From Podocnemis expansa (taxonomy: Eukaryota; Chordata; Testudines; Podocnemididae), in the NCBI GenBank assembly GCA_007922195.1, contig ML681981.1:8936958-9000957 (forward strand): DNA of 64,000 bases, written 5' to 3'. Of the stretch, positions 49,085 through 60,418 are shown one piece after another. Position 1 is the stretch's first letter. Each line of letters starts with the position of its first letter. The notes beneath the pieces were generated by a model that was not told the origin of the DNA, ran no database searches, and saw nothing but the letters and a program-made list of their open reading frames with translations. Position numbers and translations under genes: made by a program.

Positions 49085-51365
49085 GAGCACAAGAATGGCT
49101 AAATTGGGTCAGATGAATGATCCATCTAGCCCAGAGTCCTGTCTTTTGTGCCAGGTGTTTCAGAGGGAATGAATAGAACAGATAATCATCAAGTGATCCC
49201 CTCCCTGTTGCTCATTCCCAGCTTGTGGCAAAAAAAGGCATAGGACACTTTAGAGCAGGGGTTCCTATACTTGGGTCAGGACCCCCCTTGGGGGTCACAA
49301 GAAACTTAAAGGGTGGGGTTGCACAAGTTCATTTATCATTTTGGGGGTCGCAGTATCACACAGTTTAATAACTGATGCTTTAAAGCATGGTTTTGCATCC
49401 TGGGAAGTAGCCATTGGTGACCCTATTCTCCATGAACTTAAGCTAGGTTTTCTTGTTTGTTTCAGAAAACCCTATTATACTCTTGACTTTCACAGCATCC
49501 TCCAGCAAAGAGTTCCACAACTTGGCTGTGTGTTGTGCAAAGAAATACTTCATTTTATTCATGCTTTTTATTCATTTCATTTGGTGGCTCCTAGGTCATG
49601 TGTTATAAGAAGGTATATATAACACTTCCTTATTTACTTTCTCCACACTTGTCCTGATTTTATAGACGTCTGTCATATCCCCCGTTAGTTGTCTCTTTGC
49701 CAAGCTGAAAAGTTCCAGTTTTATAGTCTCTCTCCATACGGAAGCTATTCCATATCCATAGTTGTTGCCCTTCTCTGCACCTTTTCCAGTTTCAATATAT
49801 TTTTTTGAGATAGGGTGACCAGATCTCCACTTGAATATTCAAGATATGGGTGTACGATGGGTTTATATAGAAGGGATATGGTGTTTTATTATCTATCCCT
49901 TTCCTTATGCTTCCCAACATTCTATTAGCTTTTTTGACTGCCACTGCACATGGAGTGGATGTTTTTAGAGAACTATTCACAATAACTCTGAGATCTCTTC
50001 CTTGAGCAGTAACAGCTAGTTTCAACTTTATCCTTTTATATGTATAATTGAGGTTATGTTTTTCAATGTACATTACTTTGCATTTATCAACTTTGAATTT
50101 CATGTGCCATTTTGTTGCGCAGTCACTCAGTTTTGTGAGATCCCTTTGTAAGTCTTTGTAATCTGCTTTGGACTTAGCTATTTTGAGTAAATTTGTATCA
50201 TGTGCAGATTTTTCCACTTCACAGTTTACCCTTTTCTCCAGGTCATTGATGAATAAATATATTGAAGAGAACTGGTCTCAGGATAGATCATGGGGGGACA
50301 CCTCTATTTACTTCTCTCCATTCTGAAAACTGACCAGTTATTCCTACTTTTGTGTCCTATCTTTTAAATATTTACTAAGCCATGAGAGGACCTTTCCTCT
50401 TATCCCATGACCACTTTCTTTGCTTAAGTGCCTTTGGTGAGGAGCCTTGTCAAAGATTTTTTGGAAATCCAAGTACACTATATCCACTGATCATCCTTCT
50501 TCATATGCTTGTTGAGCCCCTCAAAGAATTCTGGTAGATTGGTGAGGCATGATTTCCTCTTTCTCAAAAACCTTGTTGACTCTTCCCCAACAAATCATAG
50601 AGATATATTTGTCTGTCTGATCATTCTGTTTTTTACTATGGTTTCAACCAGATTGCCTGGTGCTGAAGTTGAGCTTGCTGGCCTTTAAGTGCCAGTGTGA
50701 TCTCTGGAGCCTTTTATAAAAACAGGTGTCACATTAACTACCCTCCAGTCATGTGGTACAGAAGCTTATTTGAATAATAAGGTACATACCACAGTAGTTC
50801 TGCAGTTTTGAGTCCCTTCAGAACTTTTGAGTGAATACCATCTAGTCCTGGTGACTTATTACTGTTGAATTTATCAATTTTTCCAAAACCACTTCTAATG
50901 ACATCTCAGTTTGGTGCAGTTCACTAGATTAGCCACCTAAAAATATGGCTCAAGTTCTGAAATCTCCTTCACATCTTCACCCATCAAGACTGATGCAGAG
51001 AATTCATTTAGTATCTCGGCAATGGCTTTTATCTTCCTTGTGTGCTTCTTTAGCATCTCAATCATCCAGAGATCCCACTGGTTGTTCAGCAGGCTTCCTG
51101 CTTCAGATGTACTAAAAACAACTTTGATGTTACTTTTTTGAGTCTTTGACTAGCTGTTCTTCAAATTCTTTTTTGGTGGTCTTAGTATATTTTTATCCTT
51201 TGCTTGCTGACATTTATGCACCTTTGTATTGTCCTCAATAGGATTTAACATACACTTTTTAAAGGATGCCCTTTTGCCTGTAGCTGCTGCTTCTACTCTC
51301 TTGCTTGGCCAAAAAGTGCCACACTGGCTCTCTTTCTGTAGTTTTAGCTTGGGATCTACATTTAA
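49085..51365 (-). repeat. long antisense CR1 LINE (second subfamily), interrupted by a hAT
   Basis: Minus-strand CR1 with 3' end at about 49085-49240 (TAAGAGCACAAGAATGGC, CCATCTAGCCCAGAGTCCTG on +). Upstream, 50217-49792 encodes a stretch with KWHMKFKVDKCKVMYI, YTYKRIKLKLAVTAQGRDL and KANRMLGSIRKG, the region after the reverse-transcriptase active site; the catalytic pair is decayed to HD in SAHDTNL. It extends to about 51365 with further RT-like pieces. About 2.2 kb, the longest LINE copy here; frames are broken. Confidence 0.85.
49256..49377 (+). mobile_element. short hAT MITE inserted in CR1
   Basis: 122 bp, starts CAGGGGTTCCTATACTTGGG and ends CAGTTTAATAACTGATG (decayed CAGTTTGAGAACCACTG type). 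Flanks CTTTAGAG (49248-49255) and CTTTAAAG (49378-49385) match 7 of 8. Confidence 0.75.
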
Positions 51366-51377
51366 ATTGAGCCTCTG

Positions 51378-51875
51378 TCATAGAATCATGGATTAGGTTG
51401 GGAAGGAACCTCAAGAGGTCTTCTAGCCTAACTCCCTGCTCAGAGCAGGATCAACCCCAACTAAATCATTCTAGTCAGGAATTCATTGTTAATCTGGGCC
51501 TTAAACTCTCTAAGGATGGAAATTCCACCACTTCTCTAAGTAATCTATTCCAGAGCTTCACCACCCTCCTAGTGAAGTAGTTTTTCCTAATATCCAACCT
51601 CTAACCCTCTGCACTGCAGCTTGAGACCTTTGCTCCTTGTTCTGTCATCTGGCACCGCAGAGAACAGCCTAGTTCCACCTTCCTTGGAACCACCCTTTCA
51701 GATCGTTGAAGGCTGCTATCAAATCCCCACATACATACTCTTCTCTTCTGCAGACTAAATAGGTCAAATTTGATCAAACCGAGTCATTTTCATAAGTCAT
51801 GTTCTTCAGCCACCTAACCATTTTCATTGCCCTCTGGTGGATTCTCTGCAGTTTGTCCACATCCTTCCTATACTA
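51378..51875 (-). repeat. antisense CR1 LINE 3' fragment (first subfamily)
   Basis: On + it reads CATAGAATCATGGATTAGG, GGAAATTCCACCACTTCTC, CACCCTCCTAGTGAAG, CTTTGCTCCTTGTTCTGTC and TCTTCTCTTCTGCAGACTAA, the same order as the copies at 2116 and 21024. It directly abuts the other CR1 subfamily, in the same orientation. No intact frame. Confidence 0.9.
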
Positions 51876-51879
51876 GCCC

Positions 51880-51994
51880 CGTCCTTCCACACAGCTATTT
51901 TTAGCCCCCTAAAGTGAGCCTTACTGAGTTGATCCAGGCTCTGAGACTTGAAGCGGAGAGTCGTCCCCCCCCCCCCCCGTCTAGACGTACCCTG
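51880..51994. mobile_element. right half of a GTCTACAC-type DNA element, with poly-C
   Basis: AGCTATTTTTAGCCCC, GAGTTGATCCAGGCTCTGAG and the terminus GTCTAGACGTACC resemble the abundant turtle MITE; a run of 14 C (51965-51978) sits just before the terminus. The left half is missing. Confidence 0.5.
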
Positions 51995-51995
51995 A

Positions 51996-52190
51996 GATTC
52001 CAGAACCTGGATTCAGTTCTTACACTGCCACAGACATCCTGTGCGACCTTGGGCAAGTCATTTGTTTCCTCATTTGTGAAACAGGGATAATAGTACTTCG
52101 CTTCCATACAGAGATGTTCTTAAAATAAATACTTGAATAATTGTAAGGCACTCAGACGTGGCAGTGATGAGAACTGTGTCAGTATCTAAA
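51996..52190 (+). repeat. MIR SINE
   Basis: Sequence GAACCTGGATTCAGTTC, CCTGTGCGACCTTGGGCAAG, TCATTTGTTTCCTCATTTGTG, AAACAGGGATAATAGTACTT follows the MIR core closely (GTGTGACCTTGGGCAAGT...CCTCATCTGTAAAATGGGGATAAT). It is an ancient tRNA-derived, L2-mobilised SINE shared across amniotes. Confidence 0.9.
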
Positions 52191-55100
52191 ATAGATTGCA
52201 GGGGGTTTTTTCTTTAAATAAAAGGTGCTTTTTACATGGTAGATGGCAGATTCCCAAGACAAATTCTAGGACTCTTTGAAGTGAAAATGTCTGTTTCCTA
52301 TGAAGAATTTTTTTTCACACACACATTGTATTACTCTCCCAAAATGTGATTTTTAGATCCACTAACAAAATCTACTGTCCACTCGGAATTAAACAATGTG
52401 CACTGAATTTATTCACTCTAACTTTCACACCCTCTAGGATCTCAGCAGCAAAAGGGTCCTCAGATATTGTTGTGGCTGTCCCTCTATAGTGTACAAGATC
52501 TGGGAGGGGACACAGGGAGCATTTTCCCCATGCTCTGATCACAAGAGTCTTTTCCAACTTAACAAAGCTAGCTGCTCAATAGTCGAAAGGAGTAGCATGA
52601 GAATGGAGCGATTCCCATGCTTCCTGTCCTTCATATTGCCAGAATAACTAACCCAGCATAGGTTGGGAACTCATATTGAACCTTTCAAAGTGTATCACTG
52701 TTGCTTCTGCATCATGCCATCCTCCAGGGCCCCAAGGGCTCTCACTGCAATAGATTATTCTGTATCCTTGGCTGCAAAGGCCATGTCTCAAATCCACAAT
52801 CTGGTCATATGGATGACACAGGGCCCAAGAAATTAGTTTTAATCTGTAAAACTAAATGGGGATTGAAGAATGGAGTGTCTGATAGTGACTGATATGCCGT
52901 TTCTTTTGGAGACTTCAATGTCCAGTCAGTACACTATTTAAAATCTAACTCTGATGCTTTTTGTAGCAAGGCTTATATATAGGCTGTGTTAGGATACAAT
53001 TTAGAATGATTACAGAAATCTAGTGTATCTCACTTATATTAAGCAGCATAGTAATTCAACATGTAAAACCATTCTGGGGTTAAAAAATGAATCTTATGAA
53101 AGATGTTTATAAATTCTTTATCACATTTTGTTTCCGTGATCAACAGTTAACAATTTAAGACAGTATTATTCACAAAAAAAGAAGATTTGTTTCAGTTACT
53201 GACATAAACATCTCCTCATAATAGTGGCTTTTCATTTACTGCATTGCAATGTACCATAAGCTTAAACACACAATAGATTCTTTGTGTATCTCAATAGCGC
53301 TTGTCCAGAGTGATGTCAGTCAATTTTTGACCTGTACTGTCTGGTATTATTCTCATCAATCAATAATAGATTTCTTTTCCCACTAGCAGTTCAGGAGTAT
53401 GCCAATAAAATCCTCACAGATGATCATGTTCTTTTATGGTCTCTTCCTCTGGGGAAGTACAAGGTATTTTACCCCAGTCGAAATTCCAGTAGAGTCCATT
53501 AGGATCATTTTACTGGCTTCCACAGGCTTTTATTGCTCTTTTGATTTCTACTGGCCCGTGTTTGTTTCAGTTAGAGGGACACTAGTCCTAACAATTGACC
53601 AATCTATCTGTTTCTTGATTTCAAAGCCTAGTTGGCCATCTGGAATCAAGTGAACACTTTTTCAACTTGTATTTCCAATAGCATAAATAAATGTGAACAT
53701 TTATATAGCATTTCCTAGTACATAGCAACAAACACGGTTAAGTGTGAAGTGCCTTAAGTTTCTGTCATTATTCTATCTTTGTTAACAGCAAATCCTGCCC
53801 TATCTTCTATCCCAGGAGTGCTGAAGACCACGACTGGACTGGTACAGTTCTATTGCATATGATAGGGGAAATGATATAGAGTCCCTCTTGTGTACTCTGG
53901 AGCTGTATTGTATTCACACCACTACACCACCATGGAATGAGGTTTGAGGGATGGGTCAAGGCCAAGTCTTGTTCAAAATAAGGGTCAACTTGTGCCTGTA
54001 TGAGCACAGAAGGAGCCTCTGCTGTGGTGCCTTTTACAAAGACTTTTTGCAGTCTTTTCACTTGGCCAAGCACAAGAGCTGTCCCTGATGTGCTCCCCTC
54101 CTATCATAATTATTTTCATAACAGTCCTTTTCTATAGCACTCAAATCACCTTGCTCTCATGGAGCCAGTGAAGAATTACTTTATGTTTCCAAATATGCCA
54201 TTTTCAAATGACTTTTTATATAAATCTAATATTTATCTAAAAATTATAGCACACTTATAGTTCTTGCTATCTTTTCATCTGAATATAGTGTGATCCTGTA
54301 AAGATGTCTCCACAGTTCTCTGGGCACAGTATTTAACTTAAGCCAAACCGAAGTGGAAATTCACAGGATGCTCTTCCTTTGCCCTCATTGTAATTTCTTT
54401 TCTCTATTCACAAGGTCCCTGTTTCACTGCCACCAAACTACCCCTCCAGGACTCTTTTCAGAGTCCATCACTGTCATTGTTCTCCTTGTTGTTCCAGAAG
54501 AATTGCTCTCAGTGGTGAAATGTTCAGCACTCCAGCCATTTCTGGTCCAAAGAATAAGACCAAAACAGTAATCAAGGTCTCCCGTGAGGACTTCTGTGAA
54601 ATAGTGCACAACACAACTACTATCTCACCAGGCAGGGCATCTAGCCGACTTCTTGAAGCCCTTTGTTTCTAATGTTGATGTGCTGTTTAAATTCTTAAAA
54701 ATACTTAGTGTGAAGAAAAGCTGAACCTTACACTTAATTTTAATTTTCTTGTGTAAGTACATCTTTACATTGCACAGATTATTAAACAGAGAACAGATCA
54801 TAATTTGTAGAAATATTTTCATTTTTCTTTTGAAAATTCTGTAATATTTTCTGCAAATAAATGTTAACCTATAGATTGCTCAAAAATTTACTGTGAACAG
54901 TCATTTGAGTACTTAGTATTCTAAATTCACTGTTGGTTTTATGTGATTGGTAGCCTATGCCACAAGGTATGTATTGCTTTATGTTCTGATTGGATACCTT
55001 CACCTTTGCAAATTACATCTGCCAAAACCAAATTTTGTATAGTAATTAAGTGGCTCTCAGCCACAGATCTAACATTTGCTTTTTGGAAGCATCTTCACCG

Positions 55101-56534
55101 AGCGTGAATAGAAAAGTATGGGAACAAATGTGCATCAAAATGCTGCACAAAAGAGAAAATATTGGGAAATAATTTCTCTCACTGCTAACTGAGATCTAAA
55201 CATAGATATCCTTATTCAACATAAAAATATGGTATACCGGGATATCCATATCACTTTTCATTTTCAAAGTCCTTCACAAACAGTTAGCTAGTTAATTTAA
55301 TAATAAATAGGTGAATTGCTATAAGTATCATTTTAATTAACATTTTGTTTGTCTTTTCAACACAGTCTAAATACAAAAGCAGAGCTCACTTATTTTAAAG
55401 TAACTTAAATGTTCAAAGAGCATTCTGGCTATTCACAATAGCATTTAGATACTACCGGCGGAAGGCACCTAAGAGAGAATGTTCATATGATGATGCTCGC
55501 AAGATTTCAGCCTTTAATAATAATTAAAAGTAGAAACTATATGAAATTAATTTCAGCATTCTGTTTTCTTCATTATTCAAAACAGTACACCCTGACTTAG
55601 TTTTTTTAGAATAAACGTTACCTTCACTTTACCTTCCTGCAACAGAAAGATGCACTCTTAGCTAACCAGCTCTGACCTCAGTATATATGCTGCAGTAGGC
55701 ATGGATTATGTTGTAGACTTTCAGATGTACAATAAATACTACAAAACATGTGGTTTAATGTAGTATTTGTATGATGCACAGGCTTTCAATTTTTTTCAGA
55801 TATCCTAAGAGGCTCTGCTTGTATCTCAGTCAAAGCTTATCTATTTGTTTTACTAGTGTTTAATACAGAATCATTTTCTAATGGCTACTATAGGCAGTGC
55901 AAGTAGCAGAGAAAACAGCATATAAACTTTATTAGCTTTGGAGTGAAGTCATTTATGTAGTAAATATTTTTAAGAATGACAACAACTGCACCTACCCAAG
56001 CCATAGGTCCAAAGTATACCAGACATCTAAATTACAACCTGCCAAAGTGGGATGGAAATTTTTGTTTCTTTTCTTCAGACTGGCTTATTTACATTTTGGC
56101 ACACATCCGTGTAAAATGACTTCCAGACAATAATTGCCAGTCTGCCATTCTGTATCGATTAAAGTCAGTAAGCTGCCTCACTTTCACCTTTTCCATGAAC
56201 TATGTTAAAATATATACATAATGAAGACAGTGACTTCAAAGTCTTTAGGAAATCAATATGACGTAAGGGCCATATTCTTATGGGGGGAAATGGACAGCAG
56301 TATAACTACATTTGAGAAACAAATAAATCAAGAACATTCAGACTCAAGTCTGCCTCTTGTACTTATGTATTTCAGAGCTTTCGAACAGTTGTTTAATATC
56401 ATATGCTATAAGTTCTTCAGAAAATAGCTAGGCTCAATGGGATAAATTGACTCCTGGATGAAATCCTGTCTCTATTGAACTGCATGTTGGTATTGCCTTT
56501 CACTTCTGTGGGGCCAAAATATTTTTTAACCCTA
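52191..56534. other. intronic sequence, largely unassigned
   Basis: Long AT-rich stretch. 55245-55285 (CCATATCACTTTTCATTTTC, AAGTCCTTCACAAACAG) is a second copy of the fragment at 30435. A CpG-bearing word ACTACCGGCGGAAGGCAC at 55451-55468 stands out. No gene found. Confidence 0.45.
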
Positions 56535-57325
56535 GTGTCATAGTCTGATTAGCCCCAATAACTGAAGTAGGTCCAAGTCCCCTGTACCAGAGCAGGTTCT
56601 CCCATTTGTCCAATTAAGAGGTTGGGGCAGCACCTAAGGGCTTATAAAAGGTCAAGACGAGACCCTGTGGGAGGGAATTCCAGTAGACTAGTTTAGTCAG
56701 GAAGAGCAGATGAGAGTGTTGAAGATCAGAGGACTTGTGGAGTCCTGGAAGGAACCAGAAAGGTTCCTAGGCAGAAGGTAGGAGCAGCAGCAAGAGGAAG
56801 TTGCCTGTTGCTTGTAAGTTGAAGCCAAGGGCCATAGCTGGCTGAAGGCACAGGAGCAGTGGAGGGGCGTTCTTACTAACATCTTCAGTGCAGAGAGCTT
56901 GACTGAGAAGGATCATGAGAGGGCCAATGGGAATTCCCCTGATGAGGGTATTTTGAGCAGTGATGTTGTGATGGTTCCTGCTGAGAAGAGTAGGACTGTT
57001 CTCCAGGTAAAAGGACTGGAGTGACTGTCCTAGTATGAAGACAGAAAAAGACTGTCCTGGAGAACTGGAGTGTGGTGAGGGATGTTGGGGCTGCAGAGGG
57101 GCATGGTGAGGCATGTTTGGACCATAGGGGGAAATTTTGAACTACGGTGGGGAACTTTGGGACTAATATAATAAATGAACCCCAGAAGGGCTATATGTGG
57201 TAATAAGCTCTTTACCAGAGGAAATCTGAAGGAGGGAAATGGAAGCAATGAGGGGACTGCCCTTCTTACGCCTGTATTTCCAAAGTTAAAGCGAGAAGTG
57301 GGATCTTTGAACCCATGGGCAAATA
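56535..57325 (+). mobile_element. possible solo LTR
   Basis: Starts TGTCATAGTCTGATTAGCCC, has a TATA-like CTTATAAAAGG at 56640-56650 about 105 bases in, a purine-rich transcribed-looking middle (GGAAGAGCAGATGAGAG), a possible poly-A signal AATAAATGAACC near 57170, and ends near GGGCA (57317-57321). Composition differs from the flanks. A target-site duplication was not found and no internal gag/pol was seen, so the call is tentative. Open frames on the minus strand here are not recognisable. Confidence 0.4.
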
Positions 57326-57984
57326 CCAATAGAATATAGATAGTATGTTGTTATTACATCCATTGAATACAGTGTTCCCTGGCAACTTGACTTCAGTGAT
57401 ATTTAGGTTCCCAAGTCACTTAGGTCCTTAAGCCACTTGAGTCTTTATACATGTGAAGCGAATTTCACCTTAGCTCCTTGGGGTGATCAGGGTTGAAGCA
57501 TTTTGGCATCTCTTCCAAGTAGAGAGGAGCCAAAAAAGTTAATGCTTTTTATGAGTTTTACAGTAACAAAAAAGCTTCAGAAACTGAAGAATACAGATAT
57601 TTTTTAACTTGAGATACTGGTTTACAATGAGCATTTAAAAACGGATGTTGAAAAACTCCAAGTATTGCGTTGTGTGGTGGCAGAAATGGTTCCGGATCTA
57701 AAGCATCATGGGATTCCTACACCTCCTCTCCCTTTCTCTGTTTTGGATGAGGGGACTGGGTTTAGAACTCTGGCTTCTTGTCGGTGCCTGGGCAGCCTAG
57801 AGGTGTAACAGGACATTTTCCTCACATGGATCCTAAACTTTGTAAAATGCAGAGCCGCTGGTATCACGTTAAATTCTGCACTGGAATGGCTCTAATGGTA
57901 GTTCAGAGAGTAGTTTCTCGTTGGTTAGCAGTTTTTAATAAAGTTGCAGCCTCCCTGTTTAACTGTGCTCTGGTGCATGTTTCT
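57326..57984. other. intronic sequence, no recognised content
   Basis: Unassigned sequence between the possible LTR and the sense CR1. Confidence 0.4.
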
Positions 57985-58600
57985 CGTTGTTTTCACATCA
58001 GTGACTGGAAGTTGAAGTCAAACAAATTCAGATTAGAAATTTGGCACCAATTTTTAACAATAAGGGTGTTTAATCACAGGAACAAACTATCAGAAAAGTG
58101 GTGGACACTCCATCTCTTGATGTCGTCAAACCATTTAAACTCAAGTCATTCTTTAGCTGAACACAAAATTTATTATTGGGCTTAATACAGGGTAACTGAG
58201 TGACATTTCAGGGTATGTGCAGGAGATCAGACTCAGTCAGCAGTTCTCACGCTACATTACACTGCCACCCCGTCTGGAAAACAAAAATTATAACACAGCT
58301 CTGGGATGGGGGACAGAAGCCTGAGTCCAAGCTCTACCCATCCCCTGCGGAGGACCCAGTACTGGAGCCTGAGGCTGTAACTTGAGCCCTGCCACTCAGG
58401 GTTTGAAGTCCAAGCCTGAGCCCTGTCACTATCAGCCATGGGCCCCAGCAAATCTAATGCCAGCTCTCGAACCTCATTAAAAAGGGACTGCAACCCACCC
58501 TGACCAGCAATTTGAGAACTACTGGACTAGGTGATCTAGTGGTCCCTTTTAGCCTTACGTTCTGTCAGTCTGTGAATTTGTTCAAACTTGGTAAAGAGTC
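57985..58600 (+). repeat. sense-strand CR1 LINE 3' end, interrupted by a hAT
   Basis: GACTGGAAGTTGAAGTCAAA, then GAAATTTGGCACCAATTTTT, GGGTGTTTAATCACAGGAAC and GTGGACACTCCATCTCTTGA encode the decayed CR1 ORF2 C-terminus. The CR1 3' end GACTAGGTGATCTAGTGGTC follows at 58525, after a hAT insertion. It is the only CR1 on the + strand in the window. Confidence 0.85.
58238..58524 (+). mobile_element. hAT MITE inserted in CR1 3' UTR
   Basis: 287 bp, starts CAGCAGTTCTCACGC and ends CAATTTGAGAACTACTG, inverted repeats. Flanks GACTCAGT (58230-58237) and GACTAGGT (58525-58532) match 6 of 8, and both correspond to the GACTAGAT of the CR1 3' UTR, which confirms the duplication. Confidence 0.85.
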
Positions 58601-59489
58601 AGAAGACAATGCCTTCTGTAGCAGGCATGTTTTCTTCAGATACTTGCACCCTCCAAGTCCTCATGTCAATGAACATAATGCTTTGAGAAGCTGATCTGTA
58701 TCTCAGTAGAGCACATCTTATGCCTGATAAACATCGGCTAAACAAAATAGATCTACACTCTGCAATAAATAGTGGACAGAGCATTTATTTTTGTTATTCA
58801 CTGTATTTACTAATGGAGACCATCAATAGGTAAAACCTATGCAAATGTGTGGAGTTCAAGTGAGGGCTACTCTGAGCAGGATTTAAGTTATGCACCCGCC
58901 TTTGTCCCAAATTTTTCAGTTTTTCTTCTTTAATGAATACATGTATTTTGTGCATTGGAGCATAGCACAGGCCCTTTTGGATGACAGACTCTTCGAGAAA
59001 GAGGAAGAGAGTTTTAATCACAAAAGCAGCAACTTCACTCAGAAGTGATTCTACACTTTGTTCCATTTGTAAATGGTGCATATCGCCTTTTGTGAAAAAG
59101 AACCCATGGTTTGATTCATGATAGCGCCTCACGGATTCTTTACTTGGGTCTTTTTCAGTCTAAAATAATGCACATGAAAAGAAGAGATTCAACGTAATTC
59201 AACCCAACGGCTAGTGTAAGAGCTCTTCCAATCAAGGGTCTCTAAGCATGTTCTTTTGAGCTTTAAGCAGCTTTTTTAAAATAACAGCATTACTCCTATT
59301 TCAGAAATAAACAGAGGATTTCAGTATATTCAGGTGCATCAGAAAAGGAGGAGTGACAAAATACCAAGAAACAAAAAATTTTTGCATATTTTAATGGGTG
59401 TACCAACTTGTAAACTAAATAGGATGTTGGAGAACTATCTCCAGATTCTGAAATGAACTTTAAAGTTCATTGAAAAAAGAAAAAAGCGT
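58601..59489. other. intronic sequence, no recognised content
   Basis: Unassigned intron between the CR1 and an enhancer-like block. Confidence 0.4.
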
Positions 59490-59830
59490 CATTGAAATTC
59501 ATGATGCCAGTTTGGTTTTCTTTCCAGAGATTTATCATTGAAAGCCATATTGCTTCCCCTGCTCTTTTATTTAAAACTCTTCAATGCATTGTTTTTAAGG
59601 TCCATTTCTTTTACAAGCCTTTCCTTTCAGCTTGTTCAAGAATCAGGTCTTACGAACATCTGTTTGTGGCTAAAATCAGGCAGGACCCAGCCTGTATCCT
59701 GCCTCTCTGCCCCCCTTTTGTTTCCACAAGCCATTGTTTCCGATTTCATGCTATCAGAGGGGCTGCATGTTTTCCTGCGTGAAGTTGTCAGAAAGATAAA
59801 AGCTTCGGAGCAGGGTCACATTTAGAGGGA
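59490..59830. promoter_or_regulatory. candidate conserved non-coding element
   Basis: Repeat-free block with AGATTTATCATTGAAAGCC, CTTTTATTTAAAACTC, CAATGCATTG and TTCCGATTTCATGC. Two overlapping + frames of about 95 codons are open but resemble no protein. Enhancer-like texture only. Confidence 0.32.
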
Positions 59831-60203
59831 TGGGCATGAAAAATTGGTAAAATGTATCTTGAAGCCCACCCACAAGACTGTTGCTTGAAGCAGTTCAAGA
59901 ATAGAAAGCAGAATTATTATTATTTTCAAGCTGTGCACATTCCAAAGTGAAAAATAGTGTTGAAGAAAATTAGAACTAGTAGAAGTCTCCAGTACCTCCT
60001 AGGCAGATTTCTGTTCAGTTGTCTGTTTCCTCTTATATTCACTGAAAACAGACAGTTGGAGTTTTAAAAAGAAGATACCATCATCTACATTGTTGTGGTT
60101 GGCCATATCTTTTCAGTGTGAGAGCAAAAGCTCCAAAAGCTGTAAAACAAATGCTAGGATTTTCAGCCATTGCAATACTCTGAAGATGCTCCATATGTTA
60201 GCC

Positions 60204-60410
60204 CAGTGTTTCCCAACGAGTGCACCATGGCACCCAGGTATGCCCTCAAGCCTGAAAAGGTGTGTCACAGAATTTTTTGAGAAACTGCTCAGCGTTCTGG
60301 ATTGACTCATGAATATTCATGAGTTTATTTGGAGACTATATGGCAGTGTGCCTCAAAATAATTATAGGTATCAAGGTGTGCCACGGCAGAGAAAAGAGTG
60401 AGAACCACTG
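60204..60410 (+). mobile_element. hAT MITE
   Basis: 207 bp, starts CAGTGTTTCCCAACGAGTGC and ends AGAGTGAGAACCACTG; GTGCACCATGGCACCC near the left end mirrors GGTGTGCCACGGC near the right. Flanks TGTTAGCC and TGTTAGTA match 6 of 8. An internal palindrome CTCATGAATATTCATGAG lies at 60306-60323. Confidence 0.8.
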
Positions 60411-60418
60411 TGTTAGTA

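Noticed and set aside
56697..57329. Minus-strand frames of 61-115 codons
   Set aside because: They lie antisense in a purine-rich possible LTR, giving Ser/Pro/Leu-rich products without family resemblance.
57371..57392. CAGTGTTCCCTGG as a hAT left terminus
   Set aside because: No matching right end or duplication downstream; treated as chance.
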